Origin: an uncultured Muribaculaceae bacterium
Lineage (GTDB): Bacteria > Bacteroidota > Bacteroidia > Bacteroidales > Muribaculaceae
Length of the DNA stretch: 63,476 bases
Assembly: GCA_944321865.1 (NCBI GenBank)
Contig: CALUMZ010000001.1
Location: 1 to 63,476, forward strand
Reading direction: 5' to 3'
Part shown: one piece after another, positions 15,001 to 20,151 of the stretch
Layout: every line of letters starts with the position of its first letter
How positions within the stretch are numbered: the first letter of the stretch is position 1
The notes under the pieces: generated by a model
The model's input: only the letters and a program-made list of their open reading frames with translations
What the model was told of the DNA's origin: nothing
Databases searched by the model: none
Translations under genes and position numbers: made by a program

Positions 15001-17999
15001 GCCTCCATAGCCGCCTGTTCCGCTGCCTGGTTCTCGGCTGTGCGTTGCTGCTCAAACCGGGCCACTCGGGCCTTGTTCTGCGCGTCCACCTGCGCTTGAA
15101 TGAACTCCTTCGCCATCGCCACAATGTTGCCGCTGCCATCCGTCACATTCACCGTGCCGTCTCCATTGTCCACAATCCCATTCTCGTTTGCGACAACCTG
15201 TATCTGAGCCTGTGTGCCGTCCTCACCGGAAATCGTATATGTGTCGCCCGGATTGAATGTGATCACACCGTCAATCTTGTTGGCTGTTTCTTGTGCGTAC
15301 TGCTGACGGATAGCATCTGCCGCCAATGCCTTTTGTTCGTTGGGGTCTTGCGGCTCGTCAACGGACAACACAGCATCCGGGGCGACCTGCTCAAGTGCGC
15401 CGGTTTCTGCATCACGGATAATGATGCTGTTGTCAGATTCCGACAAATCTATGCCCGTGCCGTCATCGTATGGCACGAGGTTTCCGCTGATGACATAGAC
15501 CTTCCGGTCGTCAAGTTTCATGGTTGCGCCCTGTATTCTTCCTGTCGTTCTGTTCACACGGGCATCAACCATTGAATTGCTCTGGTCAATGCGCCCGTCA
15601 AGGTCGTCACGGACACGCTGCATCATTCCCTCATACACTTGCTTTGCATTGATGTAGTCAATGACGGCATTCCTTTCAGAACTGTTGATTTCTCCGTTGT
15701 TCAGGGGGGAGAGAGTTTCAACAGGGTTGCTGTCAATCATGGCGAGTGTTTCTTCACTGACGATATTCGACACCTGCTGCCTGTGGTATTCATACAGATT
15801 CTTGGCATCGTTCATCTCCTGCGGAGAGTTGATGCTGTATCCGTCAATGTAACTTTCATCAGCCTGCTGGATATCCTCATTCCGCTCACCGTTTCGGGAT
15901 TTTGCCATAGTAGCAAGGTTAAAACCTCTCATGTACAGAGAACGCTCCATATAGTCCATAACGGCAGCTTTCTCCTCATTGGTGAAATCGCTGTCCTTTA
16001 TGATGTTGTCGGCAATTTTACCGATGTTGTCATTGGTCGTTAGGTCAATTGTGGACTTCATTGGCTCCCATATCTCTGCGCCGAGCAACTCCTTTGCTTT
16101 TGTGTCCGCTTTGTTTACCCCATGCTTTGCGGACATGTAATCAACGGCTGTCAGTGTGTGTTTCCCGGCTCCCATCAGACCCATAGAGAGTGCCATTCCA
16201 CCCCAGATGTCTCCGTGGAATTGACCGGTGAGGAACAGATTGGTACGGGAACCGTCCGGGTTCTGCTGGTATGCGTCATCGAGATTGAGCATGGTACGCC
16301 AAAGTTGACCGTAATACTCTTCGGACACCTCGCCTACATAGTCGCTGACACCCATCTTGTTGAACAATGCCTGTGTCTGCCCCATAATGCCGCTTAAAGC
16401 ACCGGCATCAGCCTTGGCAAGGACAGTTCCGATGCGTTTTGCCCCGATAACATTGGCAAGTTTGCTCATGTTTCTGAGCGTTACAACAGGGTCAAGATGT
16501 GCTCCGAACATTTCGGAGTAGTTCTCGATAATGGCATTTGCTTCTCCCTGCCAAATGGCATCACGCCAAGTACCGTCATTTACAAACTCATAGTTGCCGT
16601 CCTCTCCGACAACCACATTGCCAAGTTTGCGGTCTATAATGTCCGAGGCAGTTTTGCCAGTCTGTACCGTATTTGTCATCAGTGGCGCACGGATAAGAAG
16701 ATCATCAGCGGTTGTTCCGAGAGCCTTTATAGTCCAATTGGCGGCTTCCCGTCCCAATCCCTTCATTCCGTTGTTCTTGACATAGGTTTTGAAACCCTGT
16801 TCTGCCATTTCCTTGATAGCTTGTTCCCCGACAGCTTTGGTGGCAAGTTTTGTTGATGCCCTGCCGGCTGCATTCAGACCGCTATATCCGCCTCCTGTAA
16901 GAATAAAATCAAGCATGAATGAGGGCATATATCCTGTCATCACGCCAGCCCGATTCCAGAAACCGGCATTGCCGCCATACATTTCATCGGCTTTCTCTCT
17001 CTCATGGATAGCACCCATCATCGACTGATAGGCTTCCTTTTCCCCCTCTGTTGCGTTTTCTCCCTGTAAGTCCTCTGCATTGACCATTGTCAGTGCATCA
17101 CGCATATCTCCCATACCGAAATCCCAAGTGCGGACATCTCCGACTGTGCGCCCGAATCCCCTCCAGAATCCTACATCTACACCGTTTTCCCGGTCTCTTT
17201 GCTCCTCAAGGTTCTTTATCAGTTCCTCGGTCTCACGGATCGCGACATCCAACGCACTGTTCTCACGGTCGCTCTGCTGCCTCGCCACATAGGTGTCGGC
17301 AGCAAGTACGGCGGCAAGAGGAGCTTTATTCTTTTCAAAGTCCTCTTGCCATGCTGCATCAACTTCCTCGGCTCTTTCCGCACGTTTCGTTTGCAGTTCA
17401 CGCAGTCTCTGGTTGGCCCTGCGGAGCTGACCGCCGATAGTCATGTCAGCCGCCTGACGGTAACGGAAACTCTCCATGTCAGCCATGCTCTTGTCCATGT
17501 AGCGGTTGCCGGTAGGGGTGAGGTGTTCACGCTTCAAGCCCTCCGGCGTTGCCACAAGTCCCCCTTGCGCTGTCTGTCCGCGCCCGAGTGCGCCCTGCGA
17601 GGTGCTGTAATAGTCGCGCATAACCTGCGTCTGCTCCGTGAGCGCGGCAAGGTCGACAGCCCCCTCTAACTCTTCTTGCTGCTGCCGGTCGTGCGCACGC
17701 TGTGCACGCTCCACACCCCGGGCAGCCCAGTCGCCCCACGTCTCGCCGTCGTCCTTGCCCAGTGCGCGACCGGCTATGCGGTCGACACTCCCGGTCACAC
17801 GGCCTACGAGCGATGGTCCATCATAATTCCACCCCTCGTGGCTGTCCTTAAACTGTTGCTGCTTGCCGAGCGGTATGCGGTAACGCGTCCCCTCGCTGTC
17901 ATATATCTCTACCTTTGCATTCGGGAATGTTTCTTCAAATTCTGCTGCTTTCTCCCCGGGAATCCTGTATTTTTTGTCCCCAACTGTATATCTTGGCAT
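1..17999 (-). CDS. Giant phage polyvalent protein (methyltransferase-helicase-zincin-MuF-C-LPD38), 3' end outside window
   Basis: The frame is open from ATG at 17999 (preceded by the SD-like AAGGA) to base 1, at least 5,999 codons, with no stop. Approximate layout: two copies of a YRIP..K...F motif (1-60); a virion-like region with hydrophobic stretches (280-620); an Arg/Glu/Ala coiled coil (1164-1245); a ParB/DdrB-like module with GNNRSAAL (1265-1440); a PBECR-like nuclease domain (1800-1925); an inorganic pyrophosphatase-like domain with DGDHIDVFL (2020-2130); an N6-adenine methyltransferase, motif I EGSAGIGN near 3170 and motif IV ITNVPF near 3243; an SNF2-type helicase, Walker A HEVGTGKT near 3895, IDEAH near 4083, QRNGRILRQG near 4430; a conserved domain (4850-4975); a zincin HEAVAH near 5077; MuF-C (5200-5385); an LPD38-like region from 5430. 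Such proteins, like P1 DarB, are known to enter the host with phage DNA and counter defences. The domain names come from motif recognition only. It is third in an operon with two virion-like genes. Confidence 0.92.
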   Translation of the reverse strand, partial: MPRYTVGDKKYRIPGEKAAEFEETFPNAKVEIYDSEGTRYRIPLGKQQQFKDSHEGWNYDGPSLVGRVTGSVDRIAGRALGKDDGETWGDWAARGVERAQRAHDRQQQEELEGAVDLAALTEQTQVMRDYYSTSQGALGRGQTAQGGLVATPEGLKREHLTPTGNRYMDKSMADMESFRYRQAADMTIGGQLRRANQRLRELQTKRAERAEEVDAAWQEDFEKNKAPLAAVLAADTYVARQQSDRENSALDVAIRETEELIKNLEEQRDRENGVDVGFWRGFGRTVGDVRTWDFGMGDMRDALTMVNAEDLQGENATEGEKEAYQSMMGAIHEREKADEMYGGNAGFWNRAGVMTGYMPSFMLDFILTGGGYSGLNAAGRASTKLATKAVGEQAIKEMAEQGFKTYVKNNGMKGLGREAANWTIKALGTTADDLLIRAPLMTNTVQTGKTASDIIDRKLGNVVVGEDGNYEFVNDGTWRDAIWQGEANAIIENYSEMFGAHLDPVVTLRNMSKLANVIGAKRIGTVLAKADAGALSGIMGQTQALFNKMGVSDYVGEVSEEYYGQLWRTMLNLDDAYQQNPDGSRTNLFLTGQFHGDIWGGMALSMGLMGAGKHTLTAVDYMSAKHGVNKADTKAKELLGAEIWEPMKSTIDLTTNDNIGKIADNIIKDSDFTNEEKAAVMDYMERSLYMRGFNLATMAKSRNGERNEDIQQADESYIDGYSINSPQEMNDAKNLYEYHRQQVSNIVSEETLAMIDSNPVETLSPLNNGEINSSERNAVIDYINAKQVYEGMMQRVRDDLDGRIDQSNSMVDARVNRTTGRIQGATMKLDDRKVYVISGNLVPYDDGTGIDLSESDNSIIIRDAETGALEQVAPDAVLSVDEPQDPNEQKALAADAIRQQYAQETANKIDGVITFNPGDTYTISGEDGTQAQIQVVANENGIVDNGDGTVNVTDGSGNIVAMAKEFIQAQVDAQNKARVARFEQQRTAENQAAEQAAMEAQRPQYEINKPISLRDVDGNVVRGSIEEITPDGILVAIENPANGLWKPTMFAKEDLDSRVVEYDGVAYERPRVDSPANTETPETTETDNHDNSAGETLQGDMQGSALDRIPKDEQGQPLYEQADADTAWDAIVEQTGSEQDAQEIADSEVSDRKKALKRAEGMKISGKTPAEKIAAQQQRKAAVEAARGQVEIWKKIAGTANRRKAAVEAERRREADEAAARRRAEEERERAEREEAERIEREALNGVPDMVDDAPKDARARGYRRVNGHKIDRQEPIPVVQGKEVAVKFSDNTIPSGHVAVIDASMLQPSHIAGMRNPLHFIDEAQPKERIDDASVLSAQKIAGNIRPEEITSSVTAYTGAPTVNARGEVIQGNNRSAALRNMWDGYKEQAEKYRQYLIEHAQDFGLAPEDIDKVEKPVLVNMLDVEDNTAIALGQYVAQDTESGGTERIKPKNAIQRLGKDMRTFANLLLQSTDDDTSFAGLVDKNGDEVLKWMNQRGYISPTQYKSAFDSKGNITAEAKNDLRGIMYQSIFKDGSTRLEEMFNLMPAKAQKAILATAYRDYDSPASERMIEEIQNSIRAYYALSHDAAFMAAKNWKETRYAVEGWKRQYQIDDATGESYLPAGNYSNFALHLAAMYKGESQGLIQGTFNKLYDLIQGTQEENLFEKPDNTPRSLAQAIKEALNIDYNGQQRSNVLADDSSASQRGQQGGDGSAPAGERDERESRQTDNSRGSETDSGLSQRDGTAETGNIRQPAPVDEKARRASIRLNDEQCDILLAQMQEQADVAPNVELNPTTWNEQFGENGIISTPVGEVKMGENQIAKFFAKGREKEFGMVAPTLSNPDIIIEKKAPAPNVERDTKLLFIKTFIKADGSRYVNFESVTVQKDGMEVSISSHEVDTKVVKKEMQNGNILHLRNGLPFSSEWYLTETPRREGPDLVPTSDNDSNASPEDGTSSISHADETAPAISLQSRDDVKSSWNKGTDNPGEKQGLGEKVAKAEQETDTNPTEGQKKAGNYRKGHVQVGTFDVTIENPRGSVRSGVDANGKKWSVTMNNSYGYIRGTEGVDGDHIDVFLSDNIDGWNGSRAFVIDQYNEDGTFDEHKVMLGFNDADEAQSAFASNYDKEWAEKRKLVCTPVTIDEFEKWINSSHRKTKPFAEYKTVKKDTEMPGNENKPDGYTVERRFHKKNGTYIHAVKFTEQMPRERFLELKKRVKDFGGYYSSFGKGGFIFDNEADADKFAQAVLDPTGEQLDDAAPVSIADLREASTPSTQPKQVDVEGLMQAIRENGEAKLSDHVKKEKPQDSQPASSDQGRQDLTTGSTVDSDAVQSAKIAINKLSAKHELNNIVHKYVGKRTTRGFIKDLAVAMGDHSSKPKQSYYFGFKDNSGIEYTLRLSNHNVNGENADENEKEISIVIKSRRQPNRFVAGNAEVTEYVYFKEAIAQGDGQTLAWIAQDLADMLDTGIYADRSGIAIVNTNPTLNDVNHTEKNSVRDNSTDTDTTVSGKQNDTATLQNTVSTDKDSDNPSNKQNPSGNKLVSDERYEELKRRMKAKLGQLNVGIDPEILAIGTEMAVYHIEKGARKFAEFAKSMIADLGDVVRPYLKAFYNGARDLPEVDASGLSADMTSYDEVRTFDVANFDKENTDPFATAETVVAEQAIQEQADGVKQEIINQRNNERRKENEQTTADTETIASQAETTASKAESNIETATTEQQVNDEIAIIDNQLEKVNQQLALLGYYEADLVESDFNEAYGYMRNAEKKAVKDANSLAKRLIKDLGIDPDTIVDKKGRKRKSYAVANIAPAGGDISIRLPLTNDRELYIDIDLDTDYKEGIRDNLILDHVYFRIENPTASGQAQYVSNNGWINRDTPYSELLRQVRNWVRYHVPEFNLAETSTRSEENKTEKPKKAKKNAVSSHIQGNLFGEIFEEENEPANEPQKFSKGEKVLYKGQPATVYDIEEDGRPVLDTGLAPMMYELAELSDVKRINDNENGLQGNDAVRSERLPADSDRHEERLSEGSESGSEIQTEENRGTDSIGERESDEVNRTVRPRLADAVTAPKNTRNNHSERGANHAPASVDARIDANIKAIELAQQLIGNGETATPEQMSVLRKFSGWGGLGKAFSDNQTALKLQELLGTEGFEQAIMSANSAYYTPAYVVDTLWDIAEQMGFKGGNILEGSAGIGNILGQMPTSISERSDIHAIEIDQTSGSILSLLYPDAQVDIQGFEQTRIPNGSVDLAITNVPFVTGLRVDDTTGDKDLSKKFHNIHDFCIAKNVRKLREGGIGIFISSNGTLDNSNKLRDWIVNEGGSDFVGAFRMNNKTFGGTPVTSDIIVIRKRVNGKKSPNAIDVSTISGERTAEFDTGETRKVKGQQIPVIKQLSMDYNRYFIEHPENMAGEMRFAFEEGDTFRPTSKGLYPTRGKSQEQMLSDFVNSFSGKDWTDDGIRSENETASDNGYVADATADGKKVGELYEKDGKLVIASVGGYYPLEVNANKVKGHTKLECFKAYEAIKNALADVLDYQTNNESDKGLKPLLDKLNKAYDDFVSTYGHFNKNTSISFLRNDVDFPNVFSLEKYEETGDKNGNKVQKFGKTDVFSKRVVEKEKEPTPTNVKDGIIASVFKFGRIDVPYIAGQLGENVEDVRKDIIDNGYGFEDPATRQIEVSFQYLSGNVREKLRIAQENNENGIYDGNIKALQEVIPMDIPAHLIDFTLGSSWIDPKLYEEYVKERTDIDVRFTATGGTWFMKAPEYGLNVEKNRSMGVVSEMLRKTIFGHTLIEAAIQNRSITVSQTNRKWDGTTETITDKEATQACSAKIDEIRQDFKDWARQKMQNDSEMSATIERIYNDTFNNFVPMSIPDDFVPEYFGGASHKFKMRSHQGKAIVRGTMQPLLLAHEVGTGKTFTLISTAMEMRRLGTARKPMIVVQNATVGQFVASAKELYPNAKILTLEESDRSAEGRKNFYAKIRYNDWDMIVVPQSTFEFIPDSEERQMAFVQDKIQEKMIVLEQMKEADPNGKSMITRQAEREIEQLEEQLAGLTDEASKKRSANEQKKKAVALQNAEVRAKEMLDRRTDDVENFDDMGIDALLIDEAHEYKHLGFATAMQRAVKGVDPSYSKKSQGVYLKTQAVLEKNNGRNVIFATGTPISNTAAEIWTFMRYLMPSDTMKEYGIYYFDDFVRNFGNIQQMLEFTTSGKFKENNRFAGYVNLPELVRIWSGVADTVLTREAGGVSDKIPEIENGKAQDIYLPQTRALRGIMKFVKSQLEEFEKMSGKEKREHSYIPLTMNGIAKAAAVDARLVQADAEDDPNSKTNEAVRQTLRSLKETESYKGTVAIFADNYQNNQSGFNIYEDIKSKLIAEGVPAEQIVVMKSGITDKKKLEIFAKVNRGEVRVILGSTFTLGTGVNIQERLHTLIHLDAPNRPMDYTQRNGRILRQGNLHKEMGKPVRILRFGVEDSLDVTAYQRLKTKGAIADSIMNGKQMMSNSMVNRVLEEDEDVFGDTVAQLSGSEYAMLKNNAEKNVRKYETRKKQWEVDQTYIHNAKPKLKALIASAEQRSKAQRGYLEAVKKSFPDGTFKEITAGKRSFTSFDEMGDFFKEHNKNILDEVKKMKQNGASGDQTRQISISLGGYTFKVQTVLSREIGRSGGQLFTDVHRKMTYSCPELGLEDVPIHQSLLRNGVEDIINNVITGKVFAERAEAAERSLAHNQSELEQLLSREGKPFEFNDELEQARKQYQEYSELMKKEMEEKEAKYAKMDAGIEAADNISGIDEDDDILMRDDDTVYRIRESDPPVKTGIGYKVFVLKNGKLYPPMVANPGGAETPVGVWLDADAAPIAGQSKTGRNQVKAGGKGTQGGSGKLAYRPGWHLGEIPYALQFNRMDEYGNKELFPANFVWAEVEYADDVDYQEEAMSYGMNANGKFQHSLAGLPRVPQNGSYRYRTNPNPETDPWIITGAMRVNRLLTPTEVDEMVEKAGREPQRRQEGAVTDEEINRLNADFRLADEMSKVNPRAERREMVKRVNELAKKLNLHNVEVVTNVSGLDGKKARAKGFYSKSSQKITIVIPNNRSVADVEMTLLHEAVAHYGLRQMFGKHFDTFLDNVFNNASEDVRRRIVELSKKHGWDFRKATEEYLAGLAERTDFENARKTGWWQKIKNFFIDMLRKVGFSGMTLGDNELRYVLWRSYENLRNGDRNDIFTEAADIAKQYELGVREYTNEQHAVNERFNDELRRYKSGEMDKNEMFHLGNPNGVMRMFLPDLPIVMRQRIMTKGSTKKHNVEPMALENMPQHLSEPIFVFQRTDDVLGVLTEMKDRDGKNVCVAISLSQTIQDGKDVLEVNDIRSVHGRNEADVIYPIVQNNTLVWADKEKGLAWLSSASQSVQQEIDKQDLVSAANIVRNFENPKVEEDTMYRDGDPEIHERALARDRYEQRVRSGMYQLLEALQDSMLGLKEAMTAILGQGKNIEDVDGFENAYLGENRLSSVNKAEADAFARLLFKPMLDEVAKLAPTRAAREELTYYMMAKHGLERNTVMAERDAKAEYEKRQKEHPNSKLTLQDFIDKFREKDYAGLTALTGYDDVASAEAEALQIVDDYESAHDTANLWERVNAVSKAILQKSYECGMMSKATYDSISDMYEFYIPLRGFDEKTSAEAYAYLTHKSSAFNAPIKKAEGRRSKADDPFANLQSMAESAIMQGNRNKLVKQRFLNFALNHPSDLVSISDLWLEYDSVTDEWKPVFPDNIEVSDSPETVEQKMHDFEEKMKQLEQQFPDLYKRGRDAENIPYRVIDSRDLRQHQVVVKRGGRDYVITINGNPRAAQALNGQTNPDNDTSGVIGAVLRVGEKLNRQLSAFYTTRNPDFIVSNFMRDMLYTNSMAWIKESPNYALRFHRNYLTKANPARMKILLAKLRNGTLDMNDKTEAMFYQFMMNGGETGYANIRDIEQHKNDIRKELKKANGKLNIRRAISLLAERLDELNRAIENCARFAAFVTSREMGRSLDRSIYD
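8831..9040 (-). CDS. Embedded +1-frame small ORF inside the giant gene (69 aa, unknown)
   Basis: This is a second embedded ORF, again in the +1 frame, over giant codons 2987-3056 just before the methyltransferase module. Its ATG directly follows a TAA in the same frame (AATAAATGACA), a junction typical of translationally coupled genes. The product is Lys/Glu-rich and looks helical (DYKEMMQFAPKDC near the start, KSKQKKIEELTASEKEKAMK in the middle). The giant frame here gives a low-complexity linker rich in Arg, Glu, Ser and Asp. It could be expressed, or be the remnant of a gene that once separated two cassettes. I recognise no family. Confidence 0.45.
   Translation of the reverse strand: MTTKMDYKEMMQFAPKDCQPTVIDTKKDYQKALKAVAKSKQKKIEELTASEKEKAMKSIGLCDLDLQMP
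12692..12934 (-). CDS. Embedded +1-frame small ORF inside the giant gene (80 aa, unknown)
   Basis: This ORF lies in the +1 frame of the giant gene, over its codons 1689-1769. It starts with ATG and ends with TGA. The product looks like a normal soluble helical protein (MDNSEAMYWLTIVQQANEG at the start, RRRQEIYDNLRRWTKKHGG near the end), with mixed hydrophobic and charged residues. Its codons have G or C in most third positions. The giant frame over the same bases gives a Ser/Gly/Asp/Arg/Gln-rich disordered linker. It may be a live overprinted gene, or an ancestral separate gene now read through out of frame. No homologue is recognised. Translation is not proven, and no clear Shine-Dalgarno site precedes the ATG. 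Confidence 0.5.
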   Translation of the reverse strand: MDNSEAMYWLTIVQQANEGSKEAMEVLRQENEMREKADKRTIAEDLKLIADYPNVMERRRQEIYDNLRRWTKKHGGQVFV

Positions 18000-18020
18000 C
18001 TTTTCCTTGTTTTTCGTGTG

Positions 18021-19190
18021 TTATTCTTCGTATTGGCTCCAATCGCTCGCTTGTCCGCCATCGCTGTATCTGTCCCAATCGGTGTCGCCCGTTGCCAGCT
18101 TGGGCTTCCCGCCGAGTTCCCTCACGGCATTCGCCACTTCGGGAATGCCCATGTAGCTGCCTATGATCCGGTAATACGTGTCGGCATCTGGTTCCTCGTA
18201 ACGGGTTTCATATGTGGATTTGACTCCGTCGCCCACTTTCACTTGATAGGCTCGGCCGCGCAACTCCTCTTGTGCCTGCTGCGGCAACATGTCGATGATT
18301 TGCTTGAGATTGACATAGTTGAGCCTGCTTGCCGGGACTTCAACGAACTCACCATCTCCGACGCGGAAAGATTTATAATCCCCCTTGCCGGAACCACCAC
18401 CATTGTAGTTACGGGTGTATGCGATAGTGCGTTGGTTTTTCCTATTTTTGTCACCCTCAGCAGCCTTAAACTCTTGCTCGGCGTCTTGCAACTCTTTCTT
18501 TGCTTGTCTGTCTTTTGCAGCTTCGGCAGCTTTGAAATCCCGGTCGGCCTTTGCCGCTTCTGCCTTCTCGTCGGCTTCTTTCTTGCGCCATTTCCACCAC
18601 TGTTGCCGTTCTTCATATTCGTCGTCGGCCATCTTAGCACGCTGCAGTCCATCCAAATAGGCTTGCATGTTTGCGTTGCGTTCGGCGGCAAGCCGCTCCC
18701 ACTTGTCGCGCACACGTTCCGAGCTGTTTCCCTTCCCTGAATACATGTTAGGTGCATATTGGGTGGTGAAATACAGGTTCGACAGAGCCGATATGCCGTC
18801 GCCTATCGCCGCGAATATCTGCTCTCGTTTCTGCTTCTTCTGTTCCTTTTTCAATTGTTCCTCCGACGGAATCGGATTCGGGTTTAACAGCCTGTACATT
18901 TCCTCATAGCCGACCCTCACACGCGGTGTGGGTGTACCTCCGGTGGTTGCTCCACTTTCTCCGCTGTCGCCAGTAGACTGCCTCACAGCCGCTCGTATGC
19001 CGCCACCCGACAATGGACCCGGCGTCACTGGACGCACCACACCTGAGCCATTCCTTCCCTGCACTGTTTGAATCTCTGCGACAGTGCCCTCGCCTTGCAC
19101 ATTCTTTTTGCCATCGGCCGCTTCTATTGCCTGCAGCCTCTTCCCACGCGGGTCATATTTCCCGCTCAATATCTCGTCAAGTTTAGCCAT
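18021..19190 (-). CDS. Prophage structural/internal protein, hypothetical (389 aa)
   Basis: Second gene of the phage minus-strand operon, 15 nt after the upstream gene's stop and 21 nt before the giant gene's start. The N-terminal third is Gly/Pro/Ser-rich. Residues about 95-155 hold a segment with QIFAAIGDGISALSNLYFTT that could associate with membrane. Residues about 165-255 are an Ala/Lys/Glu-rich coiled coil. The C-terminal part (about 275-389) looks folded. I have seen similar proteins (AIGDGISALSNL...TTQYAPNMY) as hypotheticals in Bacteroides prophages. From its place between an ejection-like protein and the polyvalent protein I infer an internal virion or scaffold role; nothing in the sequence proves it. 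Confidence 0.8.
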   Translation of the reverse strand: MAKLDEILSGKYDPRGKRLQAIEAADGKKNVQGEGTVAEIQTVQGRNGSGVVRPVTPGPLSGGGIRAAVRQSTGDSGESGATTGGTPTPRVRVGYEEMYRLLNPNPIPSEEQLKKEQKKQKREQIFAAIGDGISALSNLYFTTQYAPNMYSGKGNSSERVRDKWERLAAERNANMQAYLDGLQRAKMADDEYEERQQWWKWRKKEADEKAEAAKADRDFKAAEAAKDRQAKKELQDAEQEFKAAEGDKNRKNQRTIAYTRNYNGGGSGKGDYKSFRVGDGEFVEVPASRLNYVNLKQIIDMLPQQAQEELRGRAYQVKVGDGVKSTYETRYEEPDADTYYRIIGSYMGIPEVANAVRELGGKPKLATGDTDWDRYSDGGQASDWSQYEE

Positions 19191-19205
19191 CGTCTTGCAA
19201 AATAT

Positions 19206-19685
19206 TTAGAACGGTATCGAATTCGCAGCCTTGCTTACACCCTGCACGGCACCTGCTATAGCATTGGCCCTGCCGGCCTCCATGTTATTGAGTTGTTCTT
19301 GTAACTGCGCGTCACGTTGCAAGTATTGCTGCTCTATCGCATCCTTGCGCTGCTCCCCGGCGACGGCTATCTGCGCTGCCGCATCGGCAAGCGCGCGGTT
19401 GTTGGCTGCTTTCGCGGCCGCCACGCTCTCCTCGGTGCCGCCCATCACAGCCTGTGTCCCGGCCGCCGCACGGTTGCGGTTGCGTATGCTATCTTCAGTC
19501 ATTGTCAATATCCGCTGCGCGTCGGCACGCTGTGTCGCGTCCTCGTTGTAACGGCGGTCGTACCAATCCTTATTCTGCTTCTTTTGCGCTTCCACATTCG
19601 CCTTGACTTTCTTCATCGCCTTTGATGCCGAAATGCCGCCGAAAATTGCGCCTGCCGCACCTATTGCGCTTCCTATTAATCCCAT
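19206..19685 (-). CDS. Putative internal virion (ejection) protein, gp14-like (159 aa)
   Basis: First gene of the phage operon. Its ATG has a strong Shine-Dalgarno site (AGGAG, 7 nt upstream), unlike the chromosomal genes here. The N-terminus is a Gly/Ala-rich amphipathic or membrane segment (GLIGSAIGAAGAIFGGISAS). A long Ala/Gln/Glu/Arg-rich helical body and a short tail follow (SKAANSIPF). This is the general build of podovirus internal virion proteins such as T7 gp14, which form the channel for genome ejection. Similarity is in composition and layout, not in a recognised motif. A -7-like box lies about 33-40 bp upstream. Confidence 0.7.
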   Translation of the reverse strand: MGLIGSAIGAAGAIFGGISASKAMKKVKANVEAQKKQNKDWYDRRYNEDATQRADAQRILTMTEDSIRNRNRAAAGTQAVMGGTEESVAAAKAANNRALADAAAQIAVAGEQRKDAIEQQYLQRDAQLQEQLNNMEAGRANAIAGAVQGVSKAANSIPF

Positions 19686-19717
19686 GATGTCTCCTGTTAA
19701 AAGTTAAACCGTTGATG

Positions 19718-19725
19718 CAAAGCTA
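19718..19725 (-). promoter_or_regulatory. Candidate -7 box for the phage virion operon
   Basis: On the minus strand this reads TAGCTTTG, a match to the Bacteroidetes -7 consensus TAnnTTTG, 33 bp upstream of the first virion gene. No good -33 box is seen at the usual spacing. Confidence 0.4.
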
Positions 19726-19768
19726 ACCGCTTATATTCGCACCATCGTTTTATCTTTTTACAGTTGAT

Positions 19769-20059
19769 ATGAAAGGCAAGAAAACAGGAGGTAGGGTGGC
19801 AGGCACACCCAACAAGACATCGGCGGTGGTGCGTGGAGCAATCGCAAAGATGCTTGACGAATATTTTAATTCGGAGACATTTACGCAGGATATAGCGGCG
19901 CTTGATCCGAAAGACAGGGTTGCGGCCATGGAGAAATTTGCGGCGTATGTCGCACCGAAGTTGCAGACAACAACACTTGATGTTGCGAGCGAGATGAAAA
20001 AGACTATCGAGGACAAACTTGTCGAGTTGTCCGGGGACGATGATGAGGAAAGCGAATAA
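19769..20059 (+). CDS. Small basic/acidic phage protein, possible terminase small subunit-like (96 aa)
   Basis: Transcribed away from the virion operon across an 83-bp gap. The N-terminus MKGKKTGGRVAGTPNKTS has the GGR..GTPNK motif found at the start of many phage small terminase or DUF5681-like proteins, where it probably binds DNA. The middle is helical (LDEYFNSETFTQDIAALDPK), and the end is very acidic (GDDDEESE). At 96 residues it is short for a small terminase. A role in DNA packaging or recognition is inferred from the motif and the prophage setting. A hairpin terminator follows about 60 bp downstream. Confidence 0.7.
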   Translation: MKGKKTGGRVAGTPNKTSAVVRGAIAKMLDEYFNSETFTQDIAALDPKDRVAAMEKFAAYVAPKLQTTTLDVASEMKKTIEDKLVELSGDDDEESE

Positions 20060-20119
20060 CTGTCTATTTCTCTCTACTTTAGATACGATTGCTCTAAATA
20101 ATACAGTCTCATTGTGAAC

Positions 20120-20151
20120 GGTATCCATGCGAATGGATGCCGCTTTTTTTC
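20120..20151 (+). terminator. Rho-independent terminator after the small phage gene
   Basis: GGTATCCAT and ATGGATGCC form a 9-bp stem (one G-T pair) with loop GCGA, followed by GC and a run of seven T. It ends the plus-strand transcript of the 96-aa gene just before the repeat array. Confidence 0.75.
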
